The translations under genes and the position numbers were made by a program. DNA of 40,041 nt from an uncultured Bacteroidales bacterium (lineage in GTDB: Bacteria > Bacteroidota > Bacteroidia > Bacteroidales > Bacteroidaceae), in the NCBI GenBank assembly GCA_902788865.1, contig CADALZ010000024.1, positions 384 through 40,424 of the forward strand. Reading direction: 5' to 3'. Position 1 is the stretch's first letter. Each line of letters begins with the position of its first letter. The notes below the pieces were generated by a model. The model saw nothing but the letters and a program-made list of their open reading frames with translations. It did not search any database and was not told the DNA's origin. This document shows positions 23,212 to 31,410 of the stretch, piece after piece.

Positions 23212-24699
23212 ATGGCTAAAGAATTGAAGAAATGGCAAGGTTGGGCACTCTTCGGAGGCTCCATGATAGCCGTCTTTTTACTGGGGCTACTGGTTTCATC
23301 GCTGATGGAACGACGAGCAGAAGTGGTCAGTGTTTTCAACAACAAGCGCACAGTATTCACCGACTCCATTATCGCTCAGAACGAGTTGTTCAAAGCCGAC
23401 TATCCACGTGAATACGAAACATGGGCCATGACAGAAGATACCTCTTTTGTTTCAAAGTACAACAGCTCACAGGAAATAGATGTGTTGGAGCAACGCCCAG
23501 AAATGGTAATCCTTTGGGCAGGATATGCATTCTCACGCGAGTATAACACTCCACGTGGACATAAGCATGCCTTGGAAGACATGCGCAAGATTCTGCGTAC
23601 TGGTAATCCTGGTATTGATGGGGATGCAGACATGCAGCCTGCCACTTGCTGGACATGCAAGGGTCCGGATGTGCCTCGTATGATGCGGGAACTTGGTCTG
23701 GAAAACTACTACCATGCCCGTTGGAGTGAATTGGGTGGTGAGATGATGAACACCATCGGTTGTTCAGATTGCCACGATGCTCGCACTATGGAGCTGCGCC
23801 CTGCACGTCCTGCACTATATGAGGCATGGAAACGGGCTGGCAAAGACGTCAATAAGGCTACCCATCAGGAAATGCGCTCTTTAGTCTGCGCCCAATGCCA
23901 CACAGAATATTACTTCGTGAAAGGCACAGATTACTTGATGTTTCCCCAAGACAAGGGTCTTACACTGGAAGATGCCGAAGCCTACTATGATTCCATCGGT
24001 TTCTACGACTACATCCATCCATTGTCTAAGACACCTATTCTTAAAGCCCAGCATCCAGGCTACGAAATGGCACTGCAAGGCATTCACGGACAACGTGGTG
24101 TGTCATGCGCCGACTGCCACATGCCCTATAAGCAGGAAGGTGGTGTGAAATTCACAGACCATCACATCATGTCTCCTCTAGCCAATATAGACCGCACCTG
24201 CCAAACTTGTCACCGCCAAGATGCAGAAGTGCTGCGTCAGAACGTTTATGAGCGTCAGGAAAAGTGCAACGAAGTGCGTGACCGTGCCGAAGAAGAATTG
24301 GCAGCAGCCCATATCGAAGCTAAGTTTGCTATCGAGCACGGGGCTACCGATGAAGAGATGAAGCCTATCCAAGCCCTGTTACGTAAGAGCCAGTGGCGTT
24401 GGGACTATGCCATCGCTTCTCACGGAGCTACTTTCCATGCTCCTCAAGAAGTGACCCGTTTGCTTTCACACAGTGTGGACTATGCCCAGCAGGCTCGCTT
24501 GGCGACCTCTAAACTTCTGGCAAAGCATGGATTCATTGGCGATGTTCCTATGCCCGACATCTCTACCAAGTCCAAGGCTCAAGAGTACATCGGCCTTGAT
24601 ATGAATACTCTGCAAGACAAGAAAGACCGCTTCCTTGACAAGGTGGTGCCAGAGTGGATCAAAGAGGCTAAGGCCAATGGCAAACTGATAGAATTGTAA
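23212..24699 (+). CDS. nrfA: Pentaheme cytochrome c nitrite reductase, catalytic subunit
   Basis: A 495-residue enzyme reducing nitrite to ammonium with six electrons. The first heme site is CWTCK (146-150), with the Lys ligand diagnostic of NrfA. Four CXXCH sites follow: CSDCH 184-188, CAQCH 226-230, CADCH 299-303 and CQTCH 330-334. The active-site Tyr follows the third heme (CAQCHTEYY), and HH at 317-318 supplies the distal His region. An N-terminal helix (about 10-31) serves as signal-anchor. Length is normal. It forms the NrfHA complex on the periplasmic face. Confidence 0.97.
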   Translation: MAKELKKWQGWALFGGSMIAVFLLGLLVSSLMERRAEVVSVFNNKRTVFTDSIIAQNELFKADYPREYETWAMTEDTSFVSKYNSSQEIDVLEQRPEMVILWAGYAFSREYNTPRGHKHALEDMRKILRTGNPGIDGDADMQPATCWTCKGPDVPRMMRELGLENYYHARWSELGGEMMNTIGCSDCHDARTMELRPARPALYEAWKRAGKDVNKATHQEMRSLVCAQCHTEYYFVKGTDYLMFPQDKGLTLEDAEAYYDSIGFYDYIHPLSKTPILKAQHPGYEMALQGIHGQRGVSCADCHMPYKQEGGVKFTDHHIMSPLANIDRTCQTCHRQDAEVLRQNVYERQEKCNEVRDRAEEELAAAHIEAKFAIEHGATDEEMKPIQALLRKSQWRWDYAIASHGATFHAPQEVTRLLSHSVDYAQQARLATSKLLAKHGFIGDVPMPDISTKSKAQEYIGLDMNTLQDKKDRFLDKVVPEWIKEAKANGKLIEL

Positions 24700-24706
24700 T
24701 TTTTCT

Positions 24707-25588
24707 ATGTGGAATAGACCTTGGAGTTTGAAAGAAGGCTTTCTCATTGGTGGAGGCTTAATCATAGCAGGACTGATGCTCGAACTGAGCATCGGTCCTG
24801 TCAGTTGGGATGCATTTATATGGCCAGCCAACTTTTGGGTTCTCATTGGCTTCTTGCTGCTGAACATCGTGATCTACAGCATACGTAAGCGTATCTATGC
24901 GTTCAGTTTCATAGCAAGCTACAAAGCAGCCATCCCTACCCTTGCCTATGCCGTAGTGCTCACTATCATCATGGGGCTTACACGCCAAACTGTGAATGGT
25001 AAAGGAGTAAGCAACATGCTGACTTTCTGGCCTTTTGTACTCACATACGTCTATCTCACAGTCATCTTAGGACAGATCATCTTACGTCGCCTTACGCACT
25101 TCATGTGGCAGCGTGACATTCCGTTCCTGCTCAACCACCTGGGTCTTTTCATTGCCCTAGTCACAGCCACTTTAGGCAATGCAGATATGCAACGACTGAA
25201 AATGATTACAGCTTTAGGAGAAACAGAATGGCGTGGTCTGAACGAACAGGGCGAAATAGTAGAACTACCCATCGCCATCCAGTTAGACCGCTTCATTATG
25301 AAAACCTACGATGATGGTACACCCCGACGCTTTGCCTCAGAGGTCCAGCTATTCACCATTTCGGGGCAGCATCTTCAAGCCACAGTGGATGTAAATAAAC
25401 CCATCACTGTGGAAGGCTGGAAAATCTACCAATACGGCTATGACACATCCATGGGAGCAGAGAGCAACACCAGCATCCTGGAACTGATTCATGACCCTTG
25501 GCTGCCTGCCGTCTATACGGGCATCTATATGATGCTTTTAGGGGCAGTCTGTATGTTTATTTTAGGAGTTAGGAGGAAACAATCATGA
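24707..25588 (+). CDS. ccsB: ResB/CcsB cytochrome c biogenesis protein
   Basis: A 293-residue membrane protein with four hydrophobic helices and a periplasmic domain (about 150-265) carrying QLDRFIMKTYDDGTPRRFASEV and VNKPITVEGWKIYQYGYD, as in ResB. With CcsA it delivers and ligates heme to CXXCH sites. In some relatives CcsB and CcsA are fused (NrfI); here they are separate genes overlapping by 4 nt. It lies 7 nt after nrfA. Confidence 0.9.
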   Translation: MWNRPWSLKEGFLIGGGLIIAGLMLELSIGPVSWDAFIWPANFWVLIGFLLLNIVIYSIRKRIYAFSFIASYKAAIPTLAYAVVLTIIMGLTRQTVNGKGVSNMLTFWPFVLTYVYLTVILGQIILRRLTHFMWQRDIPFLLNHLGLFIALVTATLGNADMQRLKMITALGETEWRGLNEQGEIVELPIAIQLDRFIMKTYDDGTPRRFASEVQLFTISGQHLQATVDVNKPITVEGWKIYQYGYDTSMGAESNTSILELIHDPWLPAVYTGIYMMLLGAVCMFILGVRRKQS

Positions 25589-26370
25589 TTTGGGATTTCT
25601 TTGTCTATTTCGCATTGGGGGCTCTCCTTTGTTGGTGGGCCGGAGCCTATGCTTCTTGGAAAGACAGCATACGTACAGCCTATGTCACCACCTTTGCAGG
25701 ATTGCTCATCTTCTTTGCATTTATCCTTCAGATCTGGATTACCTTAGAACGTCCTCCCCTTCGCACTATGGGCGAAACCCGTCTATGGTATTCCTTCTTC
25801 CTACCTTTGGCAGGTCTTTTAGTATATAGTCGATGGAAATATAAGTGGATTCTCTCTTTCTCATCCCTGCTGGCCACTGTTTTCGTCTGCGTGAATCTCT
25901 TTAAGCCAGAGATACACAGTAAGGCTTTGATGCCAGCCTTGCAAAGTCCGTGGTTTGCCCCGCATGTTATTGTCTATATGTTTGCCTATGCCCTACTGGG
26001 AGCTGCTGCCGTAATGGCTGCTTACCTACTATTCTTCCGAAAGGAAGACATCAAAGATGTGGAATTAGAAATCTGCGATAATCTGGTCTATGTGGGCTTG
26101 GCTTTCATGACGGTAGGCATGCTCTTTGGTGCCCTCTGGGCAAAAGAAGCTTGGGGGCATTACTGGTCGTGGGACCCCAAGGAAACCTGGGCAGCCATCA
26201 CTTGGCTGGCCTATCTGCTCTATATACATTACCGTCTCATGCCTAAACATCAGCCACGTTTAGCCTTGTGGCATCTGCTGGTTTGCTTCGTCCTACTCCA
26301 AATGTGCTGGTGGGGCATCAATTACCTGCCTTCTGCCCAAGGCACCAGCGTACATACTTACGGAGCTTAG
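25585..26370 (+). CDS. ccsA: CcsA/ResC heme handling protein
   Basis: A 261-residue membrane protein with about eight helices. It has the tryptophan-rich WWD signature WGHYWSWDPKETWAAITW and flanking histidines for heme (HVIVYMFAY; HYRLMPKHQP). It forms the cytochrome c synthetase with CcsB. Last gene of the nrf operon; it ends 1 nt from the convergent AraC gene with no clear terminator. Confidence 0.93.
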   Translation: MIWDFFVYFALGALLCWWAGAYASWKDSIRTAYVTTFAGLLIFFAFILQIWITLERPPLRTMGETRLWYSFFLPLAGLLVYSRWKYKWILSFSSLLATVFVCVNLFKPEIHSKALMPALQSPWFAPHVIVYMFAYALLGAAAVMAAYLLFFRKEDIKDVELEICDNLVYVGLAFMTVGMLFGALWAKEAWGHYWSWDPKETWAAITWLAYLLYIHYRLMPKHQPRLALWHLLVCFVLLQMCWWGINYLPSAQGTSVHTYGA

Positions 26371-26371
26371 G

Positions 26372-27208
26372 CTACTTCCGTTTCTTCATCCTAAATTCTG
26401 AAGGAGCTTTCCCTGTGTGCTGCTTGATGTAGCGAGTGAAATGGGAGAGGTTCTGGAAACAGAATTCATTGCTGATGTCTGTCAGAGTGCGGTCTGTTTC
26501 CGTCAGTTCTTCCAACATCTGCGACAGGGCAAAATGAGATATCCAGTAAGAGGCATTATGCCCTGTAGATTGCTGGCTGACTCGTGAGAGATACTTAGGT
26601 GTCACACAGAGTTTGTCGGCATAGAACTCTACCATACGAACCTGTCGTACATGCTGTTGCAGCAGGTCTATAAATTGCTGAGTCACCAGAGCCTCTTGCC
26701 CACCCTTCGACGACTGCTTGCTGTTGCATCGCGCATAGATGTCGAAAATGTCATAGACAAAGTTATCCACAGAGCGTTTCAAAGTCTCCTGGTGATAGAG
26801 GTGGCTGGTTTGCTGCAATCTATATTTGATGTCATCCAAGTCTCTGAGACATAGACTCATATCAGCAGCATCCATCTGCATGATGGGATTGTCATAATAG
26901 TAGGTCAGTCCCTTGATGTTATGAGACACCTTCACAGGATTGGCAAGATGATAACGGCGTGATTTCAGCAAAATAATGGCATGCATGTCAGCACTCACCT
27001 TTATGTCTTGTAGTGGTTTCCCTTCGATAAGTATGATACCAGAGCCAGCATTGGCCTCATAGGCCGTGTCGTTCAGAGTGAAACTCATGCTACCCTTGAT
27101 AATAAAGATGTGTAGCAAGTAGTCGTTGTACTTGCCTCCACATGCCTCTTGAATGTCCTCGCTAAAGAGGATGTCTGGCTTCTCGGTTTCCTTTATTTCT
27201 GTATTCAT
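26372..27208 (-). CDS. AraC-family transcriptional regulator
   Basis: About 278 residues. A cupin-like sensing domain (about 30-120: LHIFIIKGSMSFTLND, GSGIILIEG) is joined by helices to a double helix-turn-helix at the C-terminus (VRMVEFYADKLCVTPKYLSR and LTDISNEFCFQNLSHFTRYIKQHTGKAPSEFR). ATG 27208 is preferred over a GTG nine codons upstream. It is divergent from the split-barrel pair at 27.3 kb, the likeliest target. Confidence 0.9.
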   Translation of the reverse strand: MNTEIKETEKPDILFSEDIQEACGGKYNDYLLHIFIIKGSMSFTLNDTAYEANAGSGIILIEGKPLQDIKVSADMHAIILLKSRRYHLANPVKVSHNIKGLTYYYDNPIMQMDAADMSLCLRDLDDIKYRLQQTSHLYHQETLKRSVDNFVYDIFDIYARCNSKQSSKGGQEALVTQQFIDLLQQHVRQVRMVEFYADKLCVTPKYLSRVSQQSTGHNASYWISHFALSQMLEELTETDRTLTDISNEFCFQNLSHFTRYIKQHTGKAPSEFRMKKRK

Positions 27209-27249
27209 GTGGTAAAGATAGGACTCTTTTACCACTTCTGAAAGTATTT

Positions 27250-27286
27250 TGGGTAAAAACTATAACTTTTGTGGAAATATGGGTAA
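27250..27286. promoter_or_regulatory. Direct repeats, candidate AraC-regulator sites
   Basis: TGGGTAA occurs at 27250-27256 and again at 27280-27286, 30 bp (about three helical turns) apart on the same strand. The proximal copy lies about 35 bp upstream of the start predicted from the -7 box at 27309. AraC proteins typically use direct repeats in this position. Confidence 0.4.
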
Positions 27287-27308
27287 TCTTTCTCTGACAG
27301 AGAAGCCC

Positions 27309-27316
27309 TAACTTTG
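27309..27316 (+). promoter_or_regulatory. -7 box of the split-barrel gene pair
   Basis: TAACTTTG, a perfect -7 box, 27 nt before the ATG at 27344. Confidence 0.6.
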
Positions 27317-27343
27317 CAGCACTTTAATCTAAAATAAATTGAA

Positions 27344-27883
27344 ATGAAAAAGTTATTTTTAATGATGGCAGTCGCACTGACTGCATGTTTGATGTCTTGC
27401 ACCCAGAAAGAGGCTCAGCCTCAAGCTGAAGCAGAAGCTCCTGCACAAGAAGATGGTACAACTTCTGCCACTCCTAAAGCCAATGACACTATGAGTCCAG
27501 AAGATTTCGTAGCTTATCTGGAGAGTTGTGGACAGTATTTCCTTGCCACTATGGATGGTGATCAGCCTCGTGTACGCCCTTTTAGCTTCTGTGACGTCAT
27601 CGACGGACAGGTGTATTTCATGACCCGCAAGCATAAGGATGTTTATAAGCAGTTGGTGAAGAACCCTAAGGTGCAGATTGCTGCTTTCCCAAAAGAGGGT
27701 CGTGGATGGATGCGTATCACTTGCAAGCTGGTGGAGGCAGAGACTCCTGAGGTTCGCACCCATTTCCTGGATAAATATCCAAGAATGAAGCAGGCGCACC
27801 CAATAGATGATCCTGAATATGCTTTCATGAAGCTGGTAGGCATCACTGCTGTAGTAGGTGATAAAGTGTATAGTGTGAAGTAA
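27344..27883 (+). CDS. Exported FMN split-barrel (pyridoxamine 5'-phosphate oxidase-like) lipoprotein
   Basis: A 179-residue protein with a lipoprotein signal (lipobox LMSC, Cys19), then a low-complexity linker ending SATPKAN. The mature domain has the PNPOx-like split barrel: YFLATMDGDQPRVRPFSF, GQVYFMTRKHKDVYKQL, NPKVQIAAF and RITCKLVEAETPEV. The fold binds FMN or related cofactors; most members are cytoplasmic, so export is unusual. It is 26 nt from a paralogue with the same linker. Substrate unknown. Confidence 0.85.
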   Translation: MKKLFLMMAVALTACLMSCTQKEAQPQAEAEAPAQEDGTTSATPKANDTMSPEDFVAYLESCGQYFLATMDGDQPRVRPFSFCDVIDGQVYFMTRKHKDVYKQLVKNPKVQIAAFPKEGRGWMRITCKLVEAETPEVRTHFLDKYPRMKQAHPIDDPEYAFMKLVGITAVVGDKVYSVK

Positions 27884-27909
27884 GACTATTTTCTATAAGA
27901 AGAAACAAT

Positions 27910-28422
27910 ATGAAAAAAATTCTAATGATTGTAGCTTTGGCTCTGACCACAGTTTCTATGTCATACGCCCAACAGACAGATGCACGTACATCTGCTACTC
28001 CTAAAGCGAACGCAACGGAGGTCATGACTCCACAAGAACTTGTAACCATGCTGAAAGAATGTGGCCATTATTATTTGGCGACAGTAAACAACAACCTTCC
28101 ATGTGTTCGACCAGTTACCTTTATTGACGTGTATAATGGTGAGGTATACGCCATGACACGTAAATCTAAAGATGTTTACGAGCATGCCGCAAAGAATCCT
28201 AATGTCCAGATTGCATTTTACCCTAAAGACAGTCGTAATTGGGCACGCATCACTTGTAAATTAGTTGATGCTGAAACTCCAGAAGTTCGCAAACAGTTTC
28301 TTGCCATGTACCCCAGTGTAATGGAAGCGCATCCTGATGCGCTCACTGACACAGACCTGACTTTCATGAAGTTGAGCGGCATTACTGTCGAGATAGGCAA
28401 GAAAGTTTATCAAGTAAAATAA
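27910..28422 (+). CDS. Exported FMN split-barrel protein, paralogue of 27344-27883
   Basis: A 170-residue protein with a cleavable signal peptide (MIVALALTTVSMSYAQ) instead of a lipobox, so probably soluble in the periplasm. It shares the SATPKAN linker and barrel motifs with its neighbour (YYLATVNNNLPCVRPVTF, AMTRKSKDVYEHA, RITCKLVDAETPEVRKQFL), a tandem duplication that has diverged. The pair ends at a strong terminator and makes a two-gene operon. Confidence 0.85.
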   Translation: MKKILMIVALALTTVSMSYAQQTDARTSATPKANATEVMTPQELVTMLKECGHYYLATVNNNLPCVRPVTFIDVYNGEVYAMTRKSKDVYEHAAKNPNVQIAFYPKDSRNWARITCKLVDAETPEVRKQFLAMYPSVMEAHPDALTDTDLTFMKLSGITVEIGKKVYQVK

Positions 28423-28448
28423 CAAGAAGTTTCTTCTAAATTATGCCA

Positions 28449-28484
28449 AAGGAGGGACTGCTTTAGCAGCCCCTCCTTCTTCTT
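28449..28484 (+). terminator. Terminator of the split-barrel operon
   Basis: AAGGAGGG (28449-28456) pairs with CCCTCCTT (28471-28478), with an inner CTGCT/AGCAG stem, followed by a T-rich run. Confidence 0.85.
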
Positions 28485-28501
28485 TGTTATAGAAACGCGT
28501 C

Positions 28502-29992
28502 TTAGCTTGGCATATCCACCAGCTTCCAACCTTCACGATAGTTATGCTTGATCAGTTCACGAGCAAACTCCTGAGCATTCACAGGGTCGGTATAGATCTT
28601 GTTGAACTTCGGATCACCATCCACAACCTTGAAGTCATCTTTCTTCACGATGCGAATCTCCTCATTCGGGTTGATGTTGGTAAACTCCATGTGCTCGCCA
28701 TCCCAAGTCAATTCCTTATTCAAGGTTTGCAAGCGCACAGCTAGTACACCCATCACCACTACCTCATTCAACGGACCAGAGATATTGAAGTTCGACTTCG
28801 TCTCTACCCTGTTTTCTGGGCTCTCCTTGCAGGCACGAATCCAGTCTTGTTCATGGCCGCCACTCATGGCATTCTCTACTCTGCGGCATACCTTTGGCGC
28901 ATTAGGCACACGTCCAGAGAGCAGCCAAGGCTCCTGTCCGTAGCAGCTGCAAATCAGTGTGTCCTTTGTGCCGTGGAAGATGCACAGGCCACCATTGCCA
29001 GGCATCAGTTCCTTGCCCTCTGGGAATCCTTCCGGACGGTCTGGCATGATGCCACCATCGTACCAATACACCTCAACTTCTGGCATGGCCACCTTAGGCA
29101 TATTGTCACGTGCTGGGAAAGTGAATTTCACACGCTGGGCATTTGGTGCACAGTCGGCCAATAGCAATGTAGAAGAACCCTGAATCTTGGTTGGATAGCC
29201 CAACTTCAGTGCTGCCACCACAGGCTGCATGATGTGGCAAGCCATATCACCCAGAGCACCCGTGCCATAGTCCCACCAACCACGCCAGTTCCACGGATGA
29301 TACACTTCGTTGAACGGGCGCATCTTGGCAGGACCTGTGAAGAGATCCCAGTTCAAGGTCTTAGGCACACGCATGGCATTTTCTGGCGCATTGAGTCCCT
29401 GAGGCCAGATAGGACGATTGGTAGCACATTCCACCTTGGTCACTTCGCCTATCTCCCCATTCCATATCCATTCGCACACCAAGTCGGTACCCTCTGAAGA
29501 GGAGCCCTGATTACCCATCTGAGTAGCCACCTTATATTTATTAGCCAACTTAGTGAGCAGTCGGGTCTCATAGACAGAGTGTGTCATAGGTTTCTGCGTA
29601 TAGACATGCTTACCCAGTGTCATGGCATCAGAGGTGATGATGGCATGGGTATGATCGGCTGTAGCGCAGAGCACAGCATCGAAACTGTTGCCCACCTCGT
29701 CGAACATCTTCCGATAGTCCCAATACTTCTTGGCATTAGGGAAACGAGCCATCACGTCTTTAGAGTATTTCCAGTCCACATCGCACAGCGCCACGATGTT
29801 TTCTGTCTTCTCCATGTTTCGCAGATTGCTGTTGCCCATGCCGCCAATGCCCACGGCAGCTATGTTCAGCTTGTCAGACGGAGCAGCTACAAAGCCGTGA
29901 CTCTTACCAAAGATACTCGCCGGAGCGATGGTAAATCCTGCCAGTGCCGTAGCACTGGTGCGCAGGAAATTTCTTCTAGATACGTTTTTCAT
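28502..29992 (-). CDS. Tat-exported Gfo/Idh/MocA-family oxidoreductase
   Basis: A 496-residue protein with a twin-arginine signal SRRNFLRTSATALAGFTIAP. The Rossmann domain follows: IAAVGIGGMGNSN, ALCDVDW. The catalytic-lysine motif reads YTQKPMTHSVYE, with Gln in place of the usual EKP Glu. A C-terminal extension has GALGDMACHIMQPV. Tat transport suggests it folds with NAD bound before export and uses it as a fixed cofactor. It is likely to oxidise sugars at C3 or act as an NAD-dependent glycosidase. It lies 72 nt after a co-directional MFS gene. Confidence 0.9.
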   Translation of the reverse strand: MKNVSRRNFLRTSATALAGFTIAPASIFGKSHGFVAAPSDKLNIAAVGIGGMGNSNLRNMEKTENIVALCDVDWKYSKDVMARFPNAKKYWDYRKMFDEVGNSFDAVLCATADHTHAIITSDAMTLGKHVYTQKPMTHSVYETRLLTKLANKYKVATQMGNQGSSSEGTDLVCEWIWNGEIGEVTKVECATNRPIWPQGLNAPENAMRVPKTLNWDLFTGPAKMRPFNEVYHPWNWRGWWDYGTGALGDMACHIMQPVVAALKLGYPTKIQGSSTLLLADCAPNAQRVKFTFPARDNMPKVAMPEVEVYWYDGGIMPDRPEGFPEGKELMPGNGGLCIFHGTKDTLICSCYGQEPWLLSGRVPNAPKVCRRVENAMSGGHEQDWIRACKESPENRVETKSNFNISGPLNEVVVMGVLAVRLQTLNKELTWDGEHMEFTNINPNEEIRIVKKDDFKVVDGDPKFNKIYTDPVNAQEFARELIKHNYREGWKLVDMPS

Positions 29993-30064
29993 AACAAAAA
30001 TGATTAAAGGTTAATGGTCTCGGCCTCAAAGATAAGAATAATAATTCAAAGCAACAACGTTCTG

Positions 30065-31264
30065 CTATCTATCTTTATTCTGCAAATCGCTCTCTACTGG
30101 CGGCAAACTCTGGAAATGGCGGGTAGAAAAGACCTGAGCGAGGAATATCAAGCAAAGCAGGATACCTATCTTATAAGGACCTACGATATCTGAAGCTCCA
30201 AAACAGAGTCTGGCAAGGGGCATCACTATCAGAGGCGATACGAACTGACCTAAATAAAGGGCTGCTGAGAGTAGAGGCATCACCGTCGTAGCAGAGTTCT
30301 TGCCACCTTTGATGCTGGCGATAGTATTCAGATAAGGCACTCCCACCCCATTGGCCATACCAATAAGTGCAGAGCCCAGAAATGCCATCAGCGTAGTAGG
30401 AATCAAATAAGCGATATAACCCAGCAGGAAGAACAGCGGAGCAAAATACTTGATGGACAGACGGAAACGGTTCATCAGTCCCCCGAAAGACAGCCCCACA
30501 AAGAATGCCACCACATCGAGTCCCACCATGATGATGGTGATCATTTCCGTGGATAGCCCTATCTGCTGACTTGCCACAATGGCGAAGTTTGTAGGAAAGA
30601 TGAAGAAGATCGTCATCAGCAGCCACATGCCAATGACAGATGGATGAAACTTTAGCAGTTGGCGAGGCTGGAAAGGAATACCCCGCTTATTGGCAGAGCC
30701 CAGCTGCTCATCAGGCAGCCACAGCCACACCATCACTAGTGCTAACAGTCCTAAAAGATAGACCAGGAAAGCATAGTTCCACTCTATCGTTGCCAAAAGT
30801 CCAGCTAGTAGTGTAGCTACTACCCCACCCATTTGGTTCATGGCAGCAGAAAGCCCCATGAGCCTTGCTTGCTCCTCTGGAGGGTAGTAGTAGGCCAGCA
30901 ATCCTGTGGAGAGTGGCATGATAAGCCCCACGCTGATACCAAGCAATGCCCTCATGAAGAGGAGCAAGTAGAGGTCATCTACAAAGAAGCAACCTGCACC
31001 AGCCACCACATAGAGCAGCAGTCCTGTAGTGGCAATGGCCCTCGTCCGCATCACACGACTTAATGGTAAGAAAAACAAATTGGTAATGATAATCAGCAGG
31101 GCTGGCATACTGACGATAAACTGAATCAGCATGGCTGGTGCTTCACTGAAATGAGCCTTGATGATGATCAGCGCAGGGGCGATGGCGGCTCCAGCCATCA
31201 CGGTGAGCAGCGACATAGAAAGAATGGTAGCTGTCACTCTTCTTGAAACATTGTTCTTATTCAT
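30065..31264 (-). CDS. MFS transporter
   Basis: A 399-residue membrane protein with about 12 helices. The loop-2/3 region reads LPLSRVMRTRAIATTGLL, and family motifs recur in the second half (GLSFGGLMNRFRLS). Substrate unknown; co-transcription with the Tat oxidoreductase suggests a sugar or sugar-derived product, but an efflux role cannot be excluded. Confidence 0.88.
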   Translation of the reverse strand: MNKNNVSRRVTATILSMSLLTVMAGAAIAPALIIIKAHFSEAPAMLIQFIVSMPALLIIITNLFFLPLSRVMRTRAIATTGLLLYVVAGAGCFFVDDLYLLLFMRALLGISVGLIMPLSTGLLAYYYPPEEQARLMGLSAAMNQMGGVVATLLAGLLATIEWNYAFLVYLLGLLALVMVWLWLPDEQLGSANKRGIPFQPRQLLKFHPSVIGMWLLMTIFFIFPTNFAIVASQQIGLSTEMITIIMVGLDVVAFFVGLSFGGLMNRFRLSIKYFAPLFFLLGYIAYLIPTTLMAFLGSALIGMANGVGVPYLNTIASIKGGKNSATTVMPLLSAALYLGQFVSPLIVMPLARLCFGASDIVGPYKIGILLCLIFLAQVFSTRHFQSLPPVESDLQNKDR

Positions 31265-31337
31265 TTGTCAAGCGGAGTTTCTGAGGCGCTAAGTCCTCAC
31301 ACAGTTCTACCAAGCTGCTTCTAAATCAAAACGGCTG

Positions 31338-31368
31338 CAAAGGTACGAAAAAAGAGGGAAACTACAAA
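31338..31368 (-). promoter_or_regulatory. Bacteroidota promoter of the MFS-oxidoreductase operon
   Basis: On the minus strand, TTTG (31365-31368), exactly 19 nt, then TACCTTTG (31338-31345): a consensus promoter, with a leader of about 65 nt. Confidence 0.75.
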
Positions 31369-31410
31369 ACAGCAGCTATCATTATCTCGTGCAAGATGTT
31401 TTACAGAAAA

